Source of the DNA: Cristatella mucedo
Taxonomy: Eukaryota; Bryozoa; Phylactolaemata; Cristatellidae
DNA length: 64,000 bases
Direction: 5' to 3'
Assembly (NCBI GenBank): GCA_009760855.2
Contig: WPIO01000002.1
Location: 12,996,001 to 13,060,000 of the forward strand
A program made the translations under genes and the position numbers. Shown in pieces: positions 11,878 to 23,156 of this stretch (the first letter of the stretch is position 1; every line of letters starts with the position of its first letter). The notes beneath the pieces are model-generated. The model saw nothing but the letters and a program-made list of their open reading frames with translations. It ran no database searches and was not told the origin of the DNA.

Positions 11878-12995
11878 ACAAGGATGAAGATGGCAGCAAG
11901 CTCTCTTAAATTGAATGATGATAAAACCAACTTGCTAGTTATGGGTAAAATAGGTGTGATTAAGAAATTGGAAAGGCTAAAGCTCAAAGTCAACTCTGCC
12001 AGCTTATCTCCTGTTGACTCTGCACGAAACCTGGGTGTCATGTTCCAAAGTGAACTTTCATTAGACCACCACATCAGCTCCACAGTCAAATCTGCCTAAT
12101 AATCAGCTACATAACTACTAAATCTCGGGCTTGTTTAGAAAGGGATACCACATCTAAATTGGTCCATGCATTCGTGACATCCAGTCTTGACTACTGTAAC
12201 TCATTGGTTGCTGGTCTACCGGCCTGTGCAATTACATGCTTACAGCTGGTGCAAAACTCTCAGGTAGGCTTGTCTGTCTTAAGCATCGCAGTTGCCACAT
12301 TACATCACTTCTCACCGACCTGCACTGGCTCCTAGTCAAGCAACGCATCGACTTTGCCTCCGCCGCAGTCGCTCCGCACGCGCCGAGAGATTCACTGACT
12401 TTTAGGTCCCTTGATTCTTTGGCTGCAGCCTACCTATCAGATCTATTTCCCCACCATAGTACTCCCCACTTTTTGGAATCCAACTGTTTATTCATACCTC
12501 ACACAAATCTCAAACCTTCTGGAGACCGCATCTTTAGTTCGTATGATCCCAAAGCCTGGAACTCAATCCGACCTGCATCACTACATCTCCTGACTTGTCC
12601 ACATTTAAAAAGAAACTAAAAACGCACCTATTGATTATAGCATTTAGTGGGTCCCTGTGATTCGTTCTTTATGTGCTTATGAGTGCTGACACTGTGCATG
12701 CTGCCACTAACCACATTTGCATGCTGACCCTGTGTATGTCACCCCTAACCATGTTATTCATGTTATTTATCAAGCATGATATTACTCACGATTCAATCGC
12801 GTTTCCCTTTGCAGCAATAGTTAGCTGCCACTAACCATTCTTACTCACTCCGCATGTCACCCCTCACCGTGTTATTCTTGTTGTTTATTGAGCATGCTAC
12901 CCATTCGATCTTGCTTCCTTTGCAGCAAATGTCAAGTGCCTAGAAAGAGATCATCAAGTTCTCTGAGGGTGCTATATCAAGTGTATTATTAAAGA
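11878..12995 (+). mobile_element. L2/CR1-group LINE fragment, RT C-terminal half and 3' UTR
   Basis: Frames here read LKLNDDKTNLLVMGK, SARNLGVMFQSELSLDHHIS, then LHWLLVKQRIDF, YLSDLFPHH and FIPHTNLKPSGDRIFSS, all in the order found in the younger LINE copies. The RT catalytic boxes are absent because of 5' truncation. Frameshifts and stops interrupt it. In the C-terminal block this copy lacks the frameshift shared by the copies at 19.2 and 24.2 kb. The 3' UTR holds an internal duplication and ends with the hairpin block near 12940-12985. Confidence 0.85.
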
Positions 12996-13430
12996 TATTG
13001 TGAAAATGAAAACTCATGAACTCTGTACAAGATCCTGCATATATATTCTCTGGGGCCATTTTATCTAAACTCTCATTGTGCCCATCTAAAAGAGTTTGCG
13101 GTCTGAAAGCTGCAGTGCTGGTGAATGACTCACTAGTATTCGGCCTCTTATTGGGACCAATGTGGAGAGACACTTCTATCTTAGTTATTCTATTCTTATC
13201 TAGTGCTCTCTGTCGGCAGATTGGTATGATAACTAGACGCTGGCTAGGGGGAGAAACAGGGCTGCGTGATACCATAGCTTGCCAGTCTATTCATCTATTC
13301 ATTCAGGCAATGTTTCTATAGTTACCGACAGCACAAGCTAAATGCTTCCAGGAGTCATACGATGACCATCGAAAGCCACTCGAATTTGTAGTGCCTTATA
13401 GATTACTCTCCAATATATGACACTGCATTA
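12996..13430. other. No gene seen
   Basis: Open frames of about 100 codons on both strands (13016-13321 plus; 13275-12940 minus) have no recognisable features. Confidence 0.4.
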
Positions 13431-13670
13431 GCCTTTGTGGCTTTGTATGTATGCATCTGTATTTCCACAAGGCCACAAATACAATGTGGGTGTTAGGCTG
13501 TACATTTGTCTGAACACATTCACAGCCTATGCGGTTTTTTGGTACACATACGGTAGCCAACTGACATCTCATGCAACAAAGAGCATGCGAGAATTATAGC
13601 TGAGTCATGAAGGCAGTCGAGGAAGTTAGTACCATGGAAGCAGCAGCTCAAGATGGCAGGAAAAGATGCG
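13430..13670 (+). repeat. Unclassified interspersed repeat R1, copy 1
   Basis: This segment aligns by eye to the last 210 bases of the window. Matching blocks in the same order are CCACAAGGCCACAAATACAA against CCACAAAGCCACAAAGACTA, then GTAGCCAACTGACATCTCAT, then TAGCTGAGTCATGAAGGCAG. It has no RT-like coding, no pol III boxes that I can see, and no inverted termini. Confidence 0.7.
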
Positions 13671-14655
13671 TCGAAGTCGGCAGCAGAAGAGTAGATGTCG
13701 TCGGAACAAGAAGTACGTGAATTCTACAGCCTAAGACATGAAGACCAATAGCTTCCGGCTCCCAAGATCTTAAAGAATAGGAATGGAACACCTAATTTTT
13801 CGTCCTTAAGAGGATCTGAGGGCACGAGAAGGCTAAAAGTGGTGCAGCAGTTCACCTAGGTTGTGTATACTTACTGACAGGGATTTCCATAACTGTAATT
13901 TCGATGGTACACATTTGAGTTGAACACAATTGAAGTGACTCGCACGTCATCTGAGTGTGCATTTACTGAGGCTGGTTCAGTTACTAGCCTGTAAGCTTTC
14001 ACCGGGTAGCCTACTTGCCTGTGTGCTTTCAGAAAAGTTAGCTGGTGCTTGGGATAGAGTTCATACCTTAAGTAACGATCGCATTCGGTACCGACAGTTC
14101 CGTTTGCGTGACAATTAATCCAGCAGTAAGCGTATGCCCCTCACAGGTTTCCTAAGCTCTAAATGCAAAATTACAAAACTGCTGCCTACCACCACTTGAG
14201 CGTTTGGGCTTTGGAGGGGTTACAGGCAAGCAGTGTTACATTTGAGAATTGCAGCACTTTGGACGAAAGTTCTTACCCCTTTTTACCCTACCGAACAAAA
14301 TCTGGGAGCAAGGGCCAGCACCCTGACTGACTGATGACAGGATGCATTTAGCTGAGTCGGTTATTAATAGCAAGAACTAGATATAGCTAGGTTCGACTAG
14401 AACATCGAGGTCATTTTACACCGCTGACACTGCTGTAAGCTGAATGCAAAACTCTTCTACCAGATGTCGAAGCTGCTATATGTATCGAAATACTGGCCTC
14501 GAAAATACTACTCTTTTTCGCGAGCCTAGCTCTACATTTCAAAGGCAAATTCTAGGGATGTAACGATCTCTAAATAAAAAACATTCGGAAGAGAAAAAGC
14601 AGAACTCAATCCTACTGCTGTATATATCGCTTTATACTTTACTTATAACTTTGCT
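13671..14655. other. No gene seen
   Basis: No open frame longer than 60 codons and no repeat I can identify. The composition is AT-moderate. Confidence 0.5.
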
Positions 14656-14659
14656 TGTC

Positions 14660-14765
14660 TAAGCATGATACTGTGCATATCATTAACCTTTAGTCGTGGA
14701 CTCTCTTGTAGCGAGTAGTAAAGTGCCTGGATCGAGATTTATTTCTCTTAAGGCGCAGAACTAAC
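14660..14765 (+). mobile_element. Decayed LINE 3' UTR remnant
   Basis: AAGCATGATACTGTGCATATCATTAACC and AAAGTGCCTGGATCGAGATTTATTTCTCTTAAGGCGC follow the order of the LINE 3' UTR and terminal hairpin. Divergence is high. Confidence 0.45.
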
Positions 14766-15740
14766 AGCCTGTAGTTATCATTTTTAGCATTTACTTGCTT
14801 CTGTCGTGCTGGCCAAGGGTAGGAGTCATTACGAACGTCCTAAAAGCAAATCAAGGCACTGGAATTTAGTGCCTTTTCAGGAGAGATGACCTAGGCAATA
14901 AGTTCCAAGATTCGACCTGTTTAAAAGCAGCCTTCACGGAAGTCACATCTCTAGTGCGAGCCGTATGCCTGGTGAGGATGACCCTCAAGACCAACAGGTA
15001 GGCTAACGGATTGCCATTCATTTGCTGCTTCCAATTTTTCAGGTCATTACAGTCAATTAAATCTTTTCAGTAGTGGGGGCTAATGAGTTATCGAAAGTTA
15101 CCGAAAACAGATCGAGTTAAATCGAAAAGCAGGTACACTTCTGGGTGTTTACAATCCCAATGCTCACCTCTGCGTTAGAGCTTATAGCTGATAATAGTAA
15201 CAATATTAATATAATAATAATAATATAATATTAGTTGATAATCCCTTGGTTAGACAGATCTAGTGGTTTATAAAGACAACAGACGATGTCCCTGGTCACC
15301 TTTTTAATATAATCTATCTGTGTTCACTTGTTCAAAAAATGAGATCGAACCCCTAATTACACCTGCTATAAATTAATGAGCTTTTTAACAATGGCTTTTT
15401 ACTGCACCAGTATCAGTCATGGCTCGTATCTATTTATAAGCGACTGGCTTTGGTTTAATACTTTGCCATCGAATACGAGAAATTCGAGCATCAAATTAAT
15501 CAGGTAAATTGGCGTATTATTAAATTCAGGCACATCATCGACTTCAGGCCACTCTCTGCCGATCAGACAGTGAATGTTTTCTATATCATTATGCAGTCAT
15601 TAACCCGGACAGTGTTGGACAGATTACTGACACTTTTTATATGCAAAAACACAAGTTGTTGCCATATTAGGTCTCGTGAGCCTAATATGAACAGCAGCAA
15701 AGTTTTGACACATAAATTTAATGTGCACATAGTGCAAAAT
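14766..15740. other. No gene seen; AT-rich
   Basis: Contains a short TAATAATATAATAATA tract at about 15200-15235 and otherwise nothing recognisable. Confidence 0.5.
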
Positions 15741-15784
15741 ATATATTATTATATAAGATATATATATACATAAATATATGTATG

Positions 15785-15815
<31 letters not shown>

Positions 15816-15884
15816 ATATGTATACATATATATATATATATATTATGTATGCATATATATATATATATATGTATACATATACAT

Positions 15885-15916
<32 letters not shown>

Positions 15917-15986
15917 GTGTGTATATGTATACATATATATATATATATATTATGTATGCATATATATATATATATATATATATATC
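15741..15986. repeat. TA/TATG minisatellite
   Basis: Alternating TA with interspersed GTGTGTATATGTATAC and ATTATGTATGCATAT blocks. The block series beginning TGTGTGTATATGTATAC occurs twice, about 107 bp apart (near 15809 and 15916). Tyr/Ile/Cys-rich reading frames across it are artefacts. Confidence 0.95.
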
Positions 15987-16244
15987 ATAGTTAGCATGGT
16001 GCAGACCGGAATTTCTGTACGTTAAACAATTGATGCTCTGGTTTCTGCTTCAGTATCTGAAGCATACTCCAAAAGGTTCCACTCACCTGGCCTTAAACTT
16101 GGTCACCTCCCAAGCAAGAGTTTAAGCTGCTTAAATCTGCTGCACCAACGAATTTTACTGGGGTGATGCAAAACCTTGACAATAGAGCTAACTTAATGAA
16201 ACTGTCCCCCAAAATTGTGTTTAGCTGATGAATGCCATTAAGCC

Positions 16245-16345
16245 TCTCGACAATAATAATAATAATAATAATGCACTTGATAAAGTGCCCTCAGAGAACT
16301 CAATCTCTCTCTAGGCGCTTTACATTTGCTGCAAAGGGAACAAAC
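16245..16345 (-). mobile_element. LINE 3'-end fragment, inverted, with AAT tail
   Basis: AATAATAATAATAATAATGC is followed by the inverted terminal hairpin (AAAGTGCCCTCAGAGAACTC ... CTAGGCGCTTTAC) and TTTGCTGCAAAGGGAAC. It is clearly the last 100 bases of the family seen at 24.6 kb. Confidence 0.85.
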
Positions 16346-17340
16346 AATGGCATGTTGTACGTATAACGGCTGCATATTTGTGAAAGTGTTTTATCAGGTT
16401 CTGCACTACCACTTGTGATCACAGCAGCCTATGCACAGCACTTCTTAACTGAACCGTAATCACGCTTATCTTGCTGATTGCTGACGACAAAATTAACAGA
16501 GCAAATGAGTAATGTAATATATTTACTTAGTAAAGTTTGAATATCACAATTCTGTTTGCCTGGGTCCAAAAACATGTTGCAAAGGAAAACATTGTGACAG
16601 CATTACAAATACTGTTTCGAGGCGACTGACCAACGTTTGATTGACACAATGATGAAGCACTTACAATATTCAAAACTAATTACAACTGGATGTAAAGCCA
16701 AGTTTTCATGCTAGTTAAAAAATGCTTTGTAAATTCAGCATCAGAAATGTGAAGAACAGCACTTTTCAAATATATGAATCTTAAGATTTTGGCAAGCACG
16801 CAGTGGCTACTGTGGTGGCATAGTGGGAAGGCACCAAGGACTTGGCCGGAGCACCTCTCATGACAACGTGCTGGCTTTATTGTCCAGCATAGCAATCGTA
16901 GCTTCGTTAGCACACTCCTTATTCTCTGTCGTCACTGCAACGACCACATCAAGCGGTCATAAAAGACGATTATCGCCTTAAATTTGATAAGAAAACAATC
17001 GTGGCCAACAATTGATCCAGTTATAAACAAATCCTGAAAATCATAACGATTGAATATCGATTAAGAAGCAAAGATGGATGCAACAAAAAGAGAGCAAGGA
17101 GATAGGTTTGACAAAAACGTCAGGTGTAAGCACGTCCGTCGAACAATGATACAATGGGGGGATGCTTGGGAAGTGTAGCAAAGACCTTCGACAAACGTCT
17201 AGCATTAGGGATTACCCATGCTTGAATGGAGATCTCTGCTTTTATGTTCAAAAACTGCCACCACAAACTGTTCATGCGACTTGCTCTAGTATGCAAAGTA
17301 GGTTACAACTGAGGCCCAGCAATGAATCATGAGAACCAGT
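16346..17340. other. No gene seen
   Basis: No domain-bearing open frame and no repeat family recognised. Confidence 0.5.
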
Positions 17341-17344
17341 AGTT

Positions 17345-17513
17345 AATAAATAAATACTAGCCAATGTATCAGCCTATTTTGCATAACAACAGAAGAGCCT
17401 TGACAGCTATCACGGCTGCTTGCAGCAGCAATACAGAATTGCCCACAGCAGGATTCGAACCCACGACTTCGGGTCATGAAAAACAACAGCATTACCTAGT
17501 GTGCCATCAGTTC
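17345..17513 (-). mobile_element. SINE copy 6
   Basis: Inverted modules: the tail TACTAGCC..., the body AGAGCCTTGACAGCTATCAC, the B-box complement GGATTCGAACCCACGACTTC, and the head complement TTACCTAGTGTGCCATCA. Confidence 0.85.
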
Positions 17514-18045
17514 AAGATGCCTTGTGGCAGCTGCACGGAAATGAGCATCGATGCCATGAACAGAACCATGTGCGCTAATCAGAACACGAGTTCACTGCAG
17601 GACGACCTAAATCGGACATTTTATCAGCGAGAAAAGTTGACATTGGCGCATGGCCGAAAACAAAAGTGCCATGCCCCTACTCTAGGTTAACTTGTACTTC
17701 GAACTCAAGACCCAGGTGGCATCAACTTAATGCTGCAGTCTGCAGCAAACACATTCCATGGTGAGTGAATCACTTTCAAGCCTGAACAATCAGCTTCTTC
17801 AGGGTATCAACACCGAAAAGCCAAACGACAGACATGGTTCATGATGCACTGATGCCCCACAATCCCGTGTGGGGGGTCCTCGTGAGCCGGCTCACAGTGG
17901 CTGGATAGGCATTCCAGTGCAGCCGAGCATGGGATTACACTGCAAGCCAGCATCCACGGTAACAACAAAGGCGATCATCACAACTCGCTGAACTGCTGGA
18001 TGGCAGAAACCATATCGTGGGCCCATACCAAAAGTCATGGCGCCT

Positions 18046-18140
18046 GGGTCTTAGCCCAGCGGTGAGGTGACCTTTATGACCCAGATCGCGGGTTCAAGTT
18101 CTGCAGAGGGAATCCTTTTCGATTCTGCCGTTAGCGCTTC
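18046..18140 (+). mobile_element. SINE copy 7 (second head type), 3'-truncated
   Basis: CTGGGTCTTAGCCCAGCGGT is the second head type, followed by the B box CGGGTTCAAGTTCTGC. The body stops soon after GATTCTGCCG, so the family tail is missing. Confidence 0.75.
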
Positions 18141-18316
18141 TTGGTTTCGATAATCTTTTACCACTGGGTTTCGACAGGTGGGATTCAGCTGCCTGCTGCG
18201 CTACTCAAGTCCCAGTCACCCAGGTGTCCCCATCTCGGGCCCTGGCAAATGAAGGGCCCACTACTAGGCAACAAGTCACTAGCCCAGTTCAACAGACTGG
18301 CTGCATTCGGCCAGAA

Positions 18317-19666
18317 TGAGGACCCATTGAATCTTCTGAAAATGAAAGTTCTTCTAGAGCACCTCTCATCTCGCCTGGGCATCACTGGCACTGCTCTGCA
18401 GTGGTTCAGGTCCTATCTCAGTGGGAGACTCCAGAGTATTCATGTGAATGGACAAAGATCATCTGAAGTACCTCTGAAATATGGAGTACCTCAGGGCTCC
18501 GTGCTAGGTCCGGTTCTTTTCACGGTTTATACTATCCCTCTTGCTGATGTGATTGCCAAGCACAATCTAGGCTTTCACTTCTATGTGGATGACACTCAGT
18601 TGTACCTTTGCTTTGATCCCTCCCAGCCTTCGAGCACTTCAAATTCTCTAAACTCACTTGCTGCATGCATTGATGACATCCGCACATGGATGGCAGCAAA
18701 TTTTCTAAAACTAAACGATGATAAAACTAACTTACTAGTTATGGGCAAACTCAGTGTGATTCAGAGATTGGAAAGGCTGACTCTCAAAATTGGCTCTGCC
18801 AGCATATCTCCAGTTGAATCAGCTCGAAATCTAGGTGTCATATTCCAAAGCGACCTCTCGTTAGATGACCATATCAGCTCCACAGTCAAATCTGCCTATT
18901 TTCAGCTTCATAACGTTGCTAAAATTCGGGCTTGTTTAGATAAGGACACCACGTCCAAGTTGGTCCATGCATTCGTGACATCCCGTCTCGACTTATGCAA
19001 CTCACTGCTTACTGGCCTACCAGCATGTGCGATCAGGCGATTGCAGCTGGTGCAAAACTCCGCAGCTAGGCTTGTCTGTCGTGAGCGTCGCAGTTGCCAA
19101 ATCACACCACTTTTCGCCGACCTGCACTGGCTACCAGTCAAGCAACGGATTGACTTCAACGTTTTGTCGCTCACTTGTAGGTCCCTTCATTCTATGGCTC
19201 CAGCCTATCTCTCCGACATACTCCCCCATCAGGCCAAGTATCGTACCACCGCTTTTCGAAATCCAACAGTCTAGAAATACCTCGTACAAACCTCAAATCC
19301 TTTGGAGACCGTGCATTTAGTTCGTATGCTCCCAAAGCCTGGAACTCCCTCCCGACCTGCATCAGAACATCCCTGACCTGACCACATTTAAAAGGAACTT
19401 AAAAACACACCTATTTAGGACAGTATTCGGTGGGTTCCTGTGATTCGTCCTTGATGTGCTCATTCGTGCTGACACTGTGCATGCTGCCACTAACCACATT
19501 TGCATGCTGACCCTGTGCATGTCACCCCTAACCATGTTAACCAATTTGTTTGTTTTTTCGAGCATGATTTTTCTTACCATTCAATTGCATTTCCCATTGC
19601 AGCAAATGTAAAGCGCCTAGAAAGAGATTAAGTTCTCTGAGGGCGCTTTATCAAGTGCATTATTAT
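18317..19666 (+). mobile_element. L2/CR1-group LINE, young 5'-truncated copy 1
   Basis: The LINE-homologous part starts near the counterpart of KVLLE just after RT motif A. It contains motif B as YGVPQGSVLGP and motif C as YVDD at 18582-18593, where the sister copy has YADD, then the thumb and C-terminal region. The frame (18141-19274) ends at a TAG after FRNPTV. The conserved tail (PHTNLKSFGD onward) continues in another frame downstream. The terminal hairpin and ATT tail close the copy near 19666. CATTCGGC(C)AGA at 18304 and 19667 is a probable target-site duplication. Codons 1 to about 60 of the open frame are non-LINE flank. Confidence 0.93.
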
Positions 19667-19680
19667 CATTCGGCAGAGAA

Positions 19681-19983
19681 CAACTGACGTATTGCACAAC
19701 ACACAAAATACACACACAGCTTTAATTCGTGTGAGCCTGCCTTACTATTAAACCGATAATTCGTGTGTATAGTAGCAGGCACAGCTGTGGTAATACATGC
19801 AGCTGCAGCATGTCACAGCAGCCAGCAGTCAAAGCTACCCTCCCCATGCTTGGGTGCATGGTTTATGTAAATAAATATGGACAGGCCACGCGTAGAATGC
19901 CCAAAAACCACTCCATCACCAGTCCGAGTGATGGCAACGACCAGCAAACCGTGCCGTCGACGTGACAGCAGAAAGTACACAAA

Positions 19984-19985
<2 letters not shown>
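19681..19985. other. No gene seen; 3' flank of the MFSD6-like gene
   Basis: This is downstream of the minus-strand MFSD6-like stop codon and probably holds its 3' UTR. TTTAAT at about 19719 would read ATTAAA on the minus strand, a weak candidate polyadenylation signal. Confidence 0.35.

Positions 19986-20030
<45 letters not shown>
19986..20030. repeat. (CA)n microsatellite
   Basis: About 20 CA units, 56 bases downstream of the MFSD6-like stop codon (gene on the minus strand), so probably transcribed within its 3' UTR as TG. Confidence 0.95.
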
Positions 20031-20033
<3 letters not shown>

Positions 20034-20085
20034 GGCAGTGCCGACGCAGCGACGCCAGCCGATGCGTGCCGAGGCGCCACCTGCC

Positions 20086-20276
20086 TCAGCTCTCACTCTC
20101 TGACCTACCTTGGTCCGGCTGAGGCTGCTGCGGGCAGCAGCGCCGCAAGACGACCTCGTGCAGGACAGCAACGAGCACCAGCGCCACCCCGGCAGCGACG
20201 GCGCAGCCAATGAACAGTGCCCGAAAGCTGCACATCGACAGCACGTGACCGCCGACGAATGCTCCCGAGGCCAGAC
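20086..20276 (-). CDS. MFSD6-like transporter, last coding exon
   Basis: The acceptor (minus strand CGTCGCAG) ends at 20277 and the exon begins with GT, which completes the Gly codon left open by the previous donor. The frame reads GLASGAFVGGHVLSMC..., giving the final hydrophobic helix (ALFIGCAVAAGVALVLVAVL), then a short hydrophilic tail ending SESES and TGA at 20088-20086. It has 62 codons plus stop. The small GA-rich 259-bp intron on its 5' side (20277-20535) has canonical GT-AG ends on the minus strand. The tail is rich in Gln, Pro and Ser. Confidence 0.85.
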
Positions 20277-20535
20277 CTGCGACGATGCATGGTGAGGTGG
20301 GAGAGGGAGCAAAAGAGAGGGAGCAAAAGAGAGGCAGCATCTGCCCCCGAAGCCAGCTAGAACTTGCCGGCTAGAATGAGCTGCGACGGCAGCCTTGGCA
20401 GCGTCCGCCCGTCGATACCTGCCGACAGCAAACAAGGAGAGCAGCAGGAGCGCCGCCGGCAGGTCTGGGCGGGTCTGAGCAGGTCTGGGCGGCAGCACCC
20501 GATGCTTCTGCCACCAGCCAGAGAAGCTCACTCAC

Positions 20536-21207
20536 CGACACCAAACACTGTGCCGTTGACAAGGCCCTGCATGACGGCCATGGTGCTGGGCGAGGCGAGC
20601 AAGCCACAGTGGACCGACGCAGCCGTGTAGAAGAGCGTGAAGCCGAGGCAGTGCAGCACGTCGAGCGGCAGCACGTGCCAGCCGTCGGTGATGTAGGCGA
20701 GACCAGCAAAGCGCACGGCGAACGCGACAAGCGACAGGTAGAGGCACGGCACGGCGCCGACGGCCTTCACCAGGCGGCCGCCGACGAAAAACATGGGCGC
20801 CTCGACGGCGGTGACGGCGAGCACCGATGCGCCGACGACGAGCTTGGGCGCGCCGAAGCGCAGCTCGAGCGAGAGCAGCGCATACGTCTGCCAGATGCCG
20901 TTGAGCACGCTCGCTGGCAGCAGCGCAACAAAGAAGAGCCGCACTCGCGCGCCGGCCAGCGCCTGCCGCACGCGCCGAACCGTCTGGCCGCAGAGCACTG
21001 CCGTCTCGTCAGCGGCGCGAGTGAAGAAGGCCAGCGCGGCGGCCACGAGGCTGAGGGCGCCCGACGCGTACAAGGCGGGCTCGTAGCGCTGCGGCGAGCC
21101 CGAGTCGATGAGCGACTGCATGAGCGCGCTGCCGAGCAGGCACGACAGGCCGTAGCCGACGCTGCCCCAGAGCCGTGAGTGGCCCCACTGGTGACGCCTT
21201 TCGGGCC
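20536..21207 (-). CDS. MFSD6-like transporter, middle exon (C-terminal half)
   Basis: The acceptor CTGCAG is just above 21207 and the donor GTGAGT is at 20535-20530. The 672 bases equal two split bases, 223 codons and one split base. The frame starts GPERRHQWGHSRLWGSVGYG, the interdomain segment entering TM7 in the MFSD6 (MFS_1-like) family, and continues through helices such as ALSLVAAALAFF and YLSLVAFAVRFAGL. The VLPLDVLHCLGFTLFY region and the MQGLVNGTVFGVG end are family-typical. It is markedly GC-rich. The opposite strand carries a 189-codon shadow frame. The phase match to both neighbours is strong evidence that these exons belong together. Confidence 0.9.
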
Positions 21208-21750
21208 CTGCAGCGGAAGCGGAAGCTCGTGAGCACTAAAACCGTGCACGGCTGGAAGTGGGCACGCCTTCGCTTCGTCGAGCGGGCGCCCGTCTGCAAG
21301 CCAACGCTGCTGAGCTGCAAGCGCTTGCTGCGAGCGCTTGGCTACCCGGTTGCCACGGCAACCGGGTTTCTCGATTAAGGGTGTGTGCAGTGCCGGGAGC
21401 CTCCTGGTGGGCGATTTTGCAATGCAGCAGAATGCCGTTGCACGATCGCACAGCGCCACCAAAGCTAAACGCAGGAAAACGAGTGCAATAGCTCGTGCAT
21501 CAGTACAAAATCTGCATCATGCTTGTGCAGATAGTATACTCCCACAGACTCTCACAGATATGCATGCTGCACATAGGCGTAAGATTTTTTCCAAATTGAG
21601 GGGTGGGTGGGATAGAGGGGTTGATGACTGAAGTCGAATAATGGGCGACCGTCAGCCCTCAAATTACTGCCAATCAATCACTAATGCTCATCGATTATTT
21701 ACGGAGGAAGTGTATTGAGATTAAGCAAAAAAAATTGACGTCAATCGAAG

Positions 21751-21763
21751 TGTGTGTGCACAC

Positions 21764-21794
<31 letters not shown>

Positions 21795-21807
21795 CGTGCG
21801 CGCGCGC

Positions 21808-21842
<35 letters not shown>
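21751..21842. repeat. Alternating TG/CG microsatellite
   Basis: Nearly 90 bases of strict purine-pyrimidine alternation, with a central CGCGCGCGCG run flanked by TG repeats. Confidence 0.95.
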
Positions 21843-21844
<2 letters not shown>

Positions 21845-21944
21845 AAAGCATGGGTGCGTGCATGCGTGATGACTCGGCTCATCGCACGGCAGCAGAATTG
21901 CCCAGCCTCTCATGTCAACGATGCTAAAACACCAATTTGTCACA

Positions 21945-22175
21945 TTTAGTGGGCCCTCGTGATTCGTTCTTTGTGTGCTTATGCATACTGACACTTGAGT
22001 GTTGACTTTAACCATAGGTGGCATGGTGACCTATGCAAGCTGCTTCTAACCATGTTATGCTTGTTGACATTGAGCCTGCTACCACACATTCAATCATGCT
22101 TCCTTTGCGGCATATGTAAAGTGTCTAGAAAGAGATTAATTTCTCTGAGGGTGCTGTACAAATGTAATATTATTC
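21945..22175 (+). mobile_element. LINE 3' UTR fragment
   Basis: It begins TTTAGTGGGCCCTCGTGATT (the end of the LINE coding region) and runs through the 3' UTR words to AAGTGTCTAGAAAGAGATTAATTTCTCTGAGGGTGC and an ATT-like end. No RT part is present. Confidence 0.85.
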
Positions 22176-23088
22176 TTATGTCGCTAGGAGCAACACGAGG
22201 GCTGGATGTGGCAGGCCCCAACCGTTGCCGGATCGAGGATGCTACCCAAAAACTGCCGGCAGCCACAGCTCTGGGTATGATTGTGACAACTGGGTGCCAG
22301 CACCAACGGCTAGGAGGCCTCTTATCATTCGAGGGGTCAGACGATTCAAGTCTGATTCTGATGATACGCACATAAGATTGCCGATAGACGAGAAATGCAG
22401 TTGTCTACACTGGGGAGCAAGTCTTGCCAGACTTAATAGCACAATCGTACGTACTTTGGGGGGGTAAGGGGGGTTCCTACTCTCTCCAGCCTTTCTTCGA
22501 AAAAACCAGTCAAAGCAAGGCAAACCTTGTCAATCGCACGATAATGGGACAACGAGGGAGCTTATTTGCTGACATTAAAAGGGATACCCAGGGGAAAGTC
22601 TAACGTCATTGCAATGGCCCGCAGGCTAGGCTGGTGGCTGAAGGCAAGTGCCCTGTCCAGGAAATATGCTACCTACTTCACGTCTTAATCTGGTAAGCTA
22701 AAAAAGAAAATATTAGGCCCTAAGCTCGACTCGGTATCGGATGACTGACTATCGTTAAACTAACGCGACTTCAAATAAGTTAACTTGACAATACAGCATC
22801 GGCTACTCCACAAGGGGATTTGAGCATCAATTACTATTTTATTGGAATTTAAATGCAGAAATGGGCACTGAGCCTCTTCCATTCACTGGTCATGCAACAT
22901 GTACATGAACGGCACTGCTACTGCTTTCCATATACAGTTTAAAAGATCAGCCAATAATTTTATTTTATTATTAAATCAATATATATAACATATTACTATT
23001 ATAAATTATTATATCAATATATATATATATGATTGAAATCATTTTATCAATGTATGCAGTATCACTATTAATTATGCATTTATCATTT

Positions 23089-23130
23089 TTCTTCTAGAAT
23101 CAAATGCCTAACCATTTGATTCTAGAAGAA
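23089..23130. repeat. Perfect 18-bp inverted repeat (hairpin)
   Basis: TTCTTCTAGAATCAAATG (23089-23106) is the exact reverse complement of 23113-23130, with a six-base loop CCTAAC. There are no mismatches. It lies 27 bases before the LINE target-site repeat. Confidence 0.95.
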
Positions 23131-23156
23131 CAATGCCGTAGCATCCATTGATTGGC

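Noticed and set aside
15749-16025. Tyr/Ile-rich open frames
   Set aside because: They are translations of the TA minisatellite.
20609-21178. 189-codon plus-strand open frame
   Set aside because: It lies antisense to the GC-rich MFSD6-like exon, and the Arg/His/Glu-rich content is what the complementary codons produce.
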